Shown: positions 1 through 5,314 of the stretch, piece by piece | Numbering within the stretch: the stretch's first letter is position 1 | Layout of the letters: the number at the start of each line of letters is the position of its first letter | Assembly: GCA_023450775.1 (NCBI GenBank) | Contig: JAEXGP010000418.1 | Span: forward strand, 1-5,314 | Direction: 5' to 3' | Length of the DNA stretch: 5,314 nucleotides | Source of the DNA: Actinomycetes bacterium | GTDB taxonomy: Bacteria; Actinomycetota; Acidimicrobiia; Acidimicrobiales; Microtrichaceae | Notes under the pieces: generated by a model | Seen by the model: only the letters and a program-made list of their open reading frames with translations | What the model was told of the DNA's origin: nothing | The model's database searches: none | Translations under genes and position numbers: made by a program

Positions 1-1967
1 GCAGCGACCCGGCCGCCGTGCGGATCCGCGAGCAGCGCAGCGAAGCGCCGGCGACGCCGCACGACCGCGACCACCAGCAGGCCGGCCACCGCCGCGGCGA
101 GGACCACGAGCAGCCACCGCCACGGTCCGGTCCCCGTGTCGCCGGTCCCCGTCCCCGTCTCGGGCGCCACCGTGTCCAGCTGGCCGGAGGGGGCGGTGGT
201 CGGAGCGGTCGGTTCGGTGGGCGCCGCGGTGGTGGTCGGCGTGGTGGTCGTCGGGGCCTGCTCCTCGGGGGCATCCGCCTGGTCCGCTTCGACGCCCGTG
301 TAGCCGGTCGCCTGCGGGTTGCCGCGACCGGTCGTGGGCTCGAACGCCACCCAGCCGATCCCGTCGAAGTGCACCTCGGGCCAGGTGTGGGCGTGGCGAC
401 CGCGCACCACGTACTCGGTGCCGATCACCCGGCTGGGGTCGTCGGGATCCTTCACCTCGACCACGTCGCCCGGGGTGAAGCCCACCGCCACCCGGGCGGG
501 CAGGCCGATCGACCGCGCCATCAGCGCGAACGACGAGGCGAACTGCTGGCAGAAGCCCCGCCGCGCCCGGAGGAAGGCCGCGGTGGGGTCGGGGTCGTCC
601 CGGTAGTCGACATCGGTGTCGTACTCGAAGTCCTCCCGGAAGTACGACTGGAGCGCCATCAGCTTGAGGTACGGCGTGGGCTGGCTCCGGGTGATCTGCC
701 GAGCGATGCGGGCCACCTCGGCGCTCACTCCGGCGTCGTCCAGGTACTCGTCGCCGACGCGCTGGGCGGCCCGGCCGGCCAGGAGCTCCTGCGAGGTCAG
801 CTCAGGGATCGCCGAGCTCACCCGGTACTCGCTGCCCGCCTCGACCGAGTCCCCGCGCGTGATGATCGAACCGGTCACGTCGTCGAAGCTGATCTCCGAC
901 TCGATGGCCATCGACGTCGGCTCGAAGGCCGCGGGGTACCACGGTCCGCCCAGGCCGTCGATCACGAACGTCTGGTCCGCCGTCGCGACCGGCACCCCCG
1001 TGGGAGGACGAGCCAGCTCGGAGCCGTCGACTTCCTGGTACGAGCCGCGGGACACCCAGATGTCGCGGGACGTGTCGTACTCGGCGAGCGCGGTCAGTCG
1101 CCAGTACGCCTCGGTGTCGCTGCGTACCCTGAACACGATCTGGTCGCTCTGCTGGCCGAGCAGGTTGCGCACGCCCACGTAGGGGCTGACCACCGTCCGG
1201 GCGCCGCCCTCGCGGCCGAGCGACCGGAGGTCGACCACGGCCTCGGAGTCGCCGGGGAGCCACGGACCCGCGACGAGTCCCACCACGAGCGCGGCGACCA
1301 CCGCCAGCGCGGCACCCGAGGCGATCGCCCACGTGCCCCGGACCGCCTCGCCCCGGATCCATCGCCGCTCGCTGGTCACCAGCGCCCGCTGCGTCACCGC
1401 GTAGATGCCGATGCCGCTCAGGAAGGCGAACGCCGCGCCGGCCCGGCCCGCGTCACGGGCGAGCACGCCGGTGGCGATGAAGGCGGAGATGTAGGGGATG
1501 ACCGCCTGGACCGGTCCCCGGTACCGGAACGCAGCGGTGTCGGCGAAGAACGTGAACGCCCACAGCACGGCAGCGAGGACGACGAGGAAGCCGTCGGTGG
1601 CGCGCACCGGCGCGACCAGGCTCGAGAAGTCGGAGAACGAGAGACGCATCTCGTCGAGGAGCACGCGCGCCGTCTCCGGTGTGGGCAGGCCCACCAACGT
1701 GGTGTCGGCGGCGAACACCCAGGTGAGGACCAGGACCGCGCCGGTCGTGGACAGCAGCCCGGACCATCCGACGCCCAGGCCGCCGCGACGGGTGGCGACC
1801 GCCAGGGCCCAGCTGGCGACGACCGCGAGCGCCAGCGGTCCGAGGTAGCCCCAGCCGACGAACAGCCGGGAGAACCCGAGGGCGGTGCCGAGGCCGGCGC
1901 AGGCAAGGCCCAGCTCGGCGGCGACCAGGGCGGCAGGGGTGGCGTCGCGCAGATCGGGCCGGCTCAC
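1..1967 (-). CDS. TgpA-like membrane transglutaminase, C-terminus cut off by the window edge
   Basis: This is a membrane protein with an extracytoplasmic transglutaminase-like (papain-fold) domain; 655 codons are visible with no stop, so it runs past the left edge. Seven hydrophobic segments lie near residues 12-31, 37-57, 66-86, 124-142, 152-170, 175-193 and 211-235. Positive residues (TRR at 59-61, RYR at 148-150, ERRWIR at 200-205) fall on the cytoplasmic side if the N-terminus is inside, which puts residues 236-614 outside. The transglutaminase core spans about 413-545: RGFCQQF with Cys473, RHAHTWPEV with His527, and WVAFEPT with Glu543 where the family usually has Asp. A Thr/Pro/Gly-rich linker (573-614) leads to a last membrane helix (617-636) and an Arg-rich cytoplasmic start (637-641). 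Family members usually end in a DUF4129 domain, which would lie off the window. The GTG start overlaps the DUF58 stop as GTGA, so translation is probably coupled. The family assignment is firm; the substrate is unknown, with cell-wall or surface-protein processing an inference. Confidence 0.5.
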   Translation of the reverse strand, partial: MSRPDLRDATPAALVAAELGLACAGLGTALGFSRLFVGWGYLGPLALAVVASWALAVATRRGGLGVGWSGLLSTTGAVLVLTWVFAADTTLVGLPTPETARVLLDEMRLSFSDFSSLVAPVRATDGFLVVLAAVLWAFTFFADTAAFRYRGPVQAVIPYISAFIATGVLARDAGRAGAAFAFLSGIGIYAVTQRALVTSERRWIRGEAVRGTWAIASGAALAVVAALVVGLVAGPWLPGDSEAVVDLRSLGREGGARTVVSPYVGVRNLLGQQSDQIVFRVRSDTEAYWRLTALAEYDTSRDIWVSRGSYQEVDGSELARPPTGVPVATADQTFVIDGLGGPWYPAAFEPTSMAIESEISFDDVTGSIITRGDSVEAGSEYRVSSAIPELTSQELLAGRAAQRVGDEYLDDAGVSAEVARIARQITRSQPTPYLKLMALQSYFREDFEYDTDVDYRDDPDPTAAFLRARRGFCQQFASSFALMARSIGLPARVAVGFTPGDVVEVKDPDDPSRVIGTEYVVRGRHAHTWPEVHFDGIGWVAFEPTTGRGNPQATGYTGVEADQADAPEEQAPTTTTPTTTAAPTEPTAPTTAPSGQLDTVAPETGTGTGDTGTGPWRWLLVVLAAAVAGLLVVAVVRRRRRFAALLADPHGGRVA
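126..251 (-). repeat. Low-complexity Thr/Pro and Thr/Gly linker within the transglutaminase gene
   Basis: Codons 573-614 encode a run rich in Thr, Pro and Ala (for example TTTTPTTTAAPTEPT), then alternating Thr-Gly (TGTGTGDTGTG). At DNA level this appears as repeated ggt/cgt/ccc triplets on the plus strand. It separates the extracytoplasmic enzyme domain from the last membrane helix and is probably a flexible spacer. Thr/Pro-rich segments of this kind are common targets of O-mannosylation in actinobacteria, which is possible here but not shown. Confidence 0.5.
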
Positions 1968-3172
1968 GGGACCGTCACCCCGCCGGGTCGGGGGCGGTGC
2001 CGCGGGGCGACCGACGGGACCGCCGTGCCGACGACGGCGGACCATGCGTCGGTCAGGGGCCGGGTGCCGTCCCAGTGCACGACGGTGGCGCCGGGGACCA
2101 GCGTGCCGTCGGCGTGGTCCGACGTCACGACGAGCACCCGCAGGCCGAAGCCCCGCGTGGCGCGCGACCACCCCTCGATCTCGCCGTGCTCCAGGTGCCC
2201 GACGCAGGTGACGAGCCGACCGGATGGGCGGGTGCCGAGGTGGCCGAGGGTGGCGGCGAGCGAGGAGCGGGCGCCGGGCTGCACCGCCGCCAGCCGGTCG
2301 AGCAGCTCGTCGCCCCGGGTCTCGGCGGCGACGAACCCGCTGTCGGCGCCGTCGGTGCTGACCAGGCGCACGATCTCGTGGCGCTCGGCCGCCATCCGCA
2401 CGACGCTCGCGGCGGCCGACACCGACCGTTCGAACGCCGCGCCGTCGTCGCCCTCCCGACGGACGTCGAGGAGCACGGTCGTGCGCCGCTGCCACGGCTG
2501 GTCGTACTGGCGGACGACGGGTTCGCCGACGCGCGCGGTGGTGCGCCAGTGGATGCGGCGGATGTCGTCGCCGACCGTGTAGGGGCGCATGGCCGCGAAC
2601 TCCTCGTCGACGGTCGACGTGGAGGTGAGCACCCGGGTGCCGTGCTCGGGTTCGTCGCCCGCGGCGCGGGGGAGCGGGGTGAGCCGCCAGGTCCTGGGCA
2701 GGACGATGACGGTCCGGGTGTCGCGCAACCGCTGGCTGGACCGCACCAGCCCGAACGGGTCCTCGACCTCGACGGTGAGCGGCCCGACGGGGTGCAGCCC
2801 CCGTCGGTGCGTGGGGAAGGAGTAGGTGGCGTCGCGCGACACGCCCCGCGGCAGCGGCGCCAGGTGCAGCGACGCCTCGCCGAAGCGACCGACGTCGTCG
2901 CGGAGTCCGAGGACCGCGGTGCGGGAACGGCCGACGTTGCGCACGACGAGCTCGACCTGGCACGGCTCGCCGACCGCCACACGCGACGGGCGGATGGTCC
3001 GCTGCACGTCGAGCACCGGTCGGTTGCGGCGGACGAGGAGCGCGGAGCCGGCCAACCCGGCGGCGAGCGCCGCAGCGGCGACCGCGAGCTCGGGCTGGCC
3101 GAACATCCAGGCGAGCACGGCCAGGACCGGCACCGACACGAGCGCGGCGACACCGGCGCGGGTCAGGCGCAC
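1964..3172 (-). CDS. DUF58 domain membrane protein (vWA-like), MoxR partner
   Basis: This 402-residue protein belongs to the DUF58 family, which is regularly encoded beside MoxR ATPases. Two hydrophobic helices (about 8-24 and 28-47) form an N-terminal hairpin, followed by RRNR, so the rest should be cytoplasmic. Residues 52-165 look like the beta-rich region typical of these proteins. The diagnostic DUF58 motif is at 195-209 (MRPYTVGDDIRRIHW), followed by VVRQYD at 219-224. A vWA-like domain starts at LLDV (234-237) but lacks the DxSxS metal site, so it probably does not bind metal in the classic way. The GTG at 3172-3170 is the furthest upstream start possible: the frame is open back to the moxR stop but has no ATG, GTG, TTG or CTG. 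A GAGGA lies 7 bases before it. The stop overlaps the transglutaminase GTG. The role, scaffold or adaptor for the ATPase at the membrane, is inferred from family context. Confidence 0.5.
   Translation of the reverse strand: MRLTRAGVAALVSVPVLAVLAWMFGQPELAVAAAALAAGLAGSALLVRRNRPVLDVQRTIRPSRVAVGEPCQVELVVRNVGRSRTAVLGLRDDVGRFGEASLHLAPLPRGVSRDATYSFPTHRRGLHPVGPLTVEVEDPFGLVRSSQRLRDTRTVIVLPRTWRLTPLPRAAGDEPEHGTRVLTSTSTVDEEFAAMRPYTVGDDIRRIHWRTTARVGEPVVRQYDQPWQRRTTVLLDVRREGDDGAAFERSVSAAASVVRMAAERHEIVRLVSTDGADSGFVAAETRGDELLDRLAAVQPGARSSLAATLGHLGTRPSGRLVTCVGHLEHGEIEGWSRATRGFGLRVLVVTSDHADGTLVPGATVVHWDGTRPLTDAWSAVVGTAVPSVAPRHRPRPGGVTVP
1975..1981 (-). promoter_or_regulatory. Weak ribosome binding site of the transglutaminase gene
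   Basis: On the minus strand GGGGTGA ends 7 bases before the GTG start at 1967. Its GGTGA part can pair with the 16S rRNA tail (anti-SD UCACCUCC). It lies inside the last codons of the DUF58 gene, which agrees with coupled translation through the GTGA overlap. Confidence 0.5.
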
Positions 3173-3179
3173 CGGCCCG

Positions 3180-3184
3180 TCCTC
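3180..3184 (-). promoter_or_regulatory. Ribosome binding site of the DUF58 gene
   Basis: GAGGA on the minus strand ends 7 bases before the GTG at 3172-3170, a normal spacing. It supports the GTG start, which is otherwise fixed by the absence of any upstream start codon in the frame. Confidence 0.5.
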
Positions 3185-3280
3185 GGCTCGGTCCGTGGCT
3201 GCCCGGTGGTCCGCGGGCCGGTCCCGGGGCGCGCGTTCGTCGACGGCACGGTGCTCACGACAGCACGGTTCCCAGGCCGG

Positions 3281-3303
3281 CGCCGGTCAGCTGGGCACCG
3301 GCG
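3281..3303 (-). other. Inverted repeat over the moxR stop codon
   Basis: CGCCGGT (3281-3287) and ACCGGCG (3297-3303) form a perfect 7-base-pair stem with a 9-base loop. The moxR stop codon (3287-3289) lies at the edge of the stem. No T-rich run follows on the minus strand, so it is not a standard intrinsic terminator. It could damp transcription between moxR and DUF58 or stabilise the moxR mRNA end. Stems of this size also arise by chance in DNA this GC-rich, so this is only a candidate. Confidence 0.5.
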
Positions 3304-4276
3304 TGGTGCGAAGGAGCTCGGCCACGGCCTCCTCGGCGGTGAGCCCCTGCAGCTGCGCCTCGGGGGCCAGCACCACGCGGTGCGCGAGCACCGGCCCGGC
3401 CAGGTGCTTGACGTCGTCGGGGGTCACGTAGTCGCGACCGTCGGCGGCGGCGTGGACCCGGGCGGCGCCGAGCAGGCCCAGGGCGGCCCGGGGCGACATG
3501 CCGAGCGAGAAGGTGGAGGAGCGCCGGCTGCGGTCGGCGAGGTCGACGAGGTACGCGGCGAGCGCCTCGGCGACGTACACCCGGGACGCGGCGGTGGACA
3601 TGGCGAGCACGTCGTCGGTGGTGACAACCGGGCCGAGCCGGTCGAGCCGGTCGTCGTGGTCCTCCTCGACGAGCAGCGCCAGCTCGGCCTGCCGGTCGGG
3701 GTAGCCGACGGACAGGCGCATGAGGAAGCGGTCGAGCTGCGACTCGGGCAGCGGGAATGTGCCCTGGTGCTCGAGCGGGTTCTGGGTGGCGACCACCATG
3801 AACGGGCGGGGGAGCGGATAGGTCGTCCCGTCGACGGTGACCTGCTCCTCTGCCATCGCCTCGAGCAGCGCGGACTGCGTCTTGGGCGACGCCCGGTTGA
3901 TCTCGTCGCTGAGCACCAGGTTGTGGAACACCGGACCGGCCCGGAACTCGAACGCGCCGTTGCGCTGGTTCCACACCGACGAGCCCAGCACGTCGGAGGG
4001 CAGCAGGTCGGGGGTGAACTGCACACGGCCGAACCGGCCGTCGACCGAACGGGCGAGCGCCTTGGCGATCGTGGTCTTGCCCACGCCGGGGACGTCCTCG
4101 ATCAGCAGGTGGCCACCGGCGACCAGGCAGGTCACCGTGAGACGGATCACGTCCGCCTTGCCGTGGACGGCGCCGGCGATGTTGGCGCAGATGGCGTCGA
4201 ACATGCCGGAGAAGGAACGGCCCGGACCGGGCTCACCGGGGCCTGGCTGGGTCGTCGTCGGTCCCGTGGTGGTCAT
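3287..4276 (-). CDS. MoxR family AAA+ ATPase
   Basis: This 329-residue protein is a full-length MoxR-type AAA+ ATPase, a cytoplasmic chaperone-like remodelling enzyme that uses ATP. After a low-complexity Thr/Pro/Gly start (1-20) come Walker A (DVPGVGKTT, 61-69), Walker B (LSDEIN, 122-127), the family-typical stretch RASPKTQSALLEAM (128-141), sensor 1 (ATQNP, 163-167), LPESQLDRF with the likely arginine finger Arg183 (176-184), and sensor 2 (GMSPRA, 259-264). The C-terminal helical lid includes YVTPDDVK (283-290). All key residues are present. The ATG at 4276 is preferred because GGGAGGA lies 11 bases upstream; the internal Met25 has no such site. It heads the leftward cassette with DUF58 and the transglutaminase, an arrangement known from many bacteria. 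Its client protein is not identifiable here. The closest named families (MoxR, RavA, GvpN) share the core; the DUF58 and transglutaminase neighbours point to the MoxR proper group. Confidence 0.5.
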   Translation of the reverse strand: MTTTGPTTTQPGPGEPGPGRSFSGMFDAICANIAGAVHGKADVIRLTVTCLVAGGHLLIEDVPGVGKTTIAKALARSVDGRFGRVQFTPDLLPSDVLGSSVWNQRNGAFEFRAGPVFHNLVLSDEINRASPKTQSALLEAMAEEQVTVDGTTYPLPRPFMVVATQNPLEHQGTFPLPESQLDRFLMRLSVGYPDRQAELALLVEEDHDDRLDRLGPVVTTDDVLAMSTAASRVYVAEALAAYLVDLADRSRRSSTFSLGMSPRAALGLLGAARVHAAADGRDYVTPDDVKHLAGPVLAHRVVLAPEAQLQGLTAEEAVAELLRTTPVPS

Positions 4277-4287
4277 CGGACGCAGCG

Positions 4288-4294
4288 TCCTCCC
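4288..4294 (-). promoter_or_regulatory. Ribosome binding site of the MoxR gene
   Basis: GGGAGGA on the minus strand lies 11 bases before the ATG at 4276-4274. The spacing is slightly long but the match is good, and it decides the start in favour of this ATG over the internal Met25. Confidence 0.5.
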
Positions 4295-4422
4295 GTGCCG
4301 CTCCGATGGCGGCGGTCGTCGGCGGGCGCACGGCCGTGTCGGGCGGGCACCGTCGTGGTCGGGTCAGTCTGCCACCGGCCGCCGTCGCCGGGCGGGCAGC
4401 CGGAGCGGGTGCGGCGGTCGGG

Positions 4423-4428
4423 TACCGT
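4423..4428 (+). promoter_or_regulatory. Probable -10 element of the ROK kinase gene (leaderless start)
   Basis: TACCGT fits the actinobacterial -10 pattern TAnnnT and ends 7 bases before the A of the ATG at 4436. That spacing would place the transcription start on the start codon itself. No Shine-Dalgarno-like purine run lies upstream of the ATG, which agrees with a leaderless mRNA. No good -35 hexamer is visible. This is a sequence-pattern inference. Confidence 0.5.
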
Positions 4429-4435
4429 CGGCACC

Positions 4436-5314
4436 ATGGCCGCGGTGCTCGCCCTCGACATCGGTGGGACCAAGCTCGCCGCGGCCGTGGTCGGCGAGGA
4501 CGGCGGCGTGGTCACTCAGGACCGCCGGCCCACGGCCGGCGTCGACGGCGACGCCCTGTTCTCCGAGGTGACCGCCCTGCTCGACGGCGTGCTCGTCGGT
4601 GCGGCCGCCGCAGGTGTCGACCGGGACGCGCTCGTGGCCCTGGGCGTGGGGTGCGGTGGACCGATGACCGCCGGCGGCGAGCGGGTGTCGCCGCTCAACA
4701 TCCCGCAGTGGCGCGACTTCCCGATCCGCAGCCGGCTCGCCGAGTGGTCGGGCCTGCCCACGGCGGTGGACAACGACGCCAAGGCGCTGGCGCTCGGCGA
4801 GGGCTGGGTCGGCGCGGCGAAGGGCGTCCGCAACTACCTGGCAATGGTCGTGTCCACGGGCGTCGGTGGCGGGATCGTGCTCGACGGCCGGTTGCTCGAC
4901 GGCGCGGACGGCAACGCGGGTCACATCGGCCACGTGATCGTGGATCCGCTCGGGCGACCGTGCGTGTGCGGGGCCCGTGGCTGCCTCGAGGCGCACGTGT
5001 CGGGCACCGGCATCGCGGCGGCCACCGGCCGGCCCGCTGCCGAGGCCACGGTGGAGGAGCGCGTCGTGGCCGGTCGGCTCGTCGGCCGTGCGGTGGCGTC
5101 GGTGTGCAACCTCCTCGACCTGCGGCTGGCGGTCGTCGCAGGTTCCGTCGCCCTCGGCTACGGCGACGTCTTCTTCGACGCGGCGAACGCGGAGCTCGGC
5201 CGCAGCGCGTGCCTCGACCACTCCCGCGGGGCCCGCATCGTCCCGTCGGGGTCGGGTCCCGAGGGTCCGATCGTCGGCGCCGCGGCGGTGGGGTTCCGCG
5301 CCGCGGGTCACGAC
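4436..5314 (+). CDS. ROK family sugar kinase, 3' end at the window edge
   Basis: The 293 codons seen encode a ROK-family kinase, which phosphorylates a sugar with ATP in the cytoplasm. The ATP-phosphate motif LDIGGTK is at 7-13, the second phosphate loop STGVGGG at 140-146, and the catalytic Asp114 lies in VDNDAK. The zinc site has His166 in GHIGH (162-166) and the Cys-rich motif CVCGARGCLE (176-185) with Cys176, Cys178 and Cys183. There is no N-terminal helix-turn-helix, so it is an enzyme rather than a ROK repressor. The stretch between the zinc motif and NLLD (225-228) is shorter than in typical glucokinases, and the protein is near its natural end (SGSGPEGPIVGAAAVGF, 271-287), so few codons are probably missing. 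Glucokinases usually have GExGH; the His at 163 recalls N-acetylmannosamine kinases (NanK), so the substrate is left open. It starts in a leaderless context and is transcribed away from the MoxR cassette, with no evident functional link. Confidence 0.5.
   Translation, partial: MAAVLALDIGGTKLAAAVVGEDGGVVTQDRRPTAGVDGDALFSEVTALLDGVLVGAAAAGVDRDALVALGVGCGGPMTAGGERVSPLNIPQWRDFPIRSRLAEWSGLPTAVDNDAKALALGEGWVGAAKGVRNYLAMVVSTGVGGGIVLDGRLLDGADGNAGHIGHVIVDPLGRPCVCGARGCLEAHVSGTGIAAATGRPAAEATVEERVVAGRLVGRAVASVCNLLDLRLAVVAGSVALGYGDVFFDAANAELGRSACLDHSRGARIVPSGSGPEGPIVGAAAVGFRAAGHD

Larger units (their letters stand above)
4277..4435. other. Divergent intergenic region between the MoxR gene and the ROK kinase gene
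   Basis: This 159-base spacer must hold the start signals for both directions. On the plus side a TACCGT hexamer lies just before the kinase ATG. On the minus side a ribosome binding site precedes the MoxR ATG, but I could not find a convincing -35/-10 pair for the cassette. The stretch is rich in cgg/ggc runs and shows no clear operator palindrome beyond the short GGTACC at 4421-4426, which overlaps the kinase -10. Confidence 0.5.

Noticed and set aside
18..2582. Very long plus-strand open frame (854 codons) opposite the transglutaminase and DUF58 genes
   Set aside because: Its translation is Arg/Gly/His-rich low complexity with no domain, it crosses two well-supported genes on the other strand, and long antisense open frames are expected in GC-rich coding DNA.
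3173..3220. Inverted repeat CGGCCCG (3173-3179) and CGGGCCG (3214-3220) flanking the DUF58 ribosome binding site
   Set aside because: The arms are only 7 bases of pure G/C with a 34-base loop; such pairs are frequent by chance in this DNA.
3251..3266. Small hairpin GTGCT-cacgac-AGCAC in the moxR-DUF58 gap as a terminator
   Set aside because: The stem is five base pairs with no following T-run, too weak to call a terminator.
3255..3974. Second minus-strand frame within the MoxR gene
   Set aside because: Its sequence is Arg/Ala/Pro-rich shadow coding; the frame with Walker A, Walker B and sensor motifs is the real gene.
4202..4204. Alternative MoxR start at Met25
   Set aside because: No Shine-Dalgarno sequence precedes it, whereas the ATG at 4276 has GGGAGGA upstream.
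4364..5311. Minus-strand open frame (315 codons) opposite the ROK kinase
   Set aside because: The product is rich in Arg, His and Ala with no recognisable motif, while the plus strand carries all ROK motifs in one frame.

Overview
The window is GC-rich DNA with strong G/C at third codon positions, GTG starts and a 4-base GTGA gene overlap. This fits a high-GC actinobacterium. The Thr/Pro-rich extracytoplasmic linker and the form of the ROK kinase would suit Acidimicrobiia, but that placement is only an impression.

Three genes read leftward (minus strand) and form a recognised cassette. First comes a MoxR-type AAA+ ATPase (4276 to 3287). After a 114-base gap comes a DUF58 membrane-anchored protein with a vWA-like fold (3172 to 1964). 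Overlapping it by GTGA is a large TgpA-like membrane transglutaminase (1967 to the left edge, where it is cut off before its C-terminus). The likely division of labour is that the MoxR ATPase acts as a cytoplasmic chaperone or remodeller, DUF58 is its membrane-tethered partner, and the transglutaminase-like domain outside the membrane acts on the cell surface. Substrates are not known from the sequence.

Divergent from the cassette, across a 159-base spacer, a ROK-family sugar kinase reads rightward (4436 to the right edge, no stop seen). Its spacer carries a TAnnnT -10 hexamer seven bases before the ATG and no Shine-Dalgarno sequence, the usual look of a leaderless actinobacterial gene. Its zinc/sugar motif reads GHIGH rather than the GExGH of glucokinases, so its substrate may not be glucose.

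No RNA genes, mobile elements, CRISPR arrays or integration sites are visible. Coding density is high and no stretch over 300 bases lacks a gene. I see no clearly new system. The best leads are the leaderless kinase promoter, the GHIGH motif, the Glu in place of Asp in the transglutaminase triad, and the unusual moxR-DUF58 junction.
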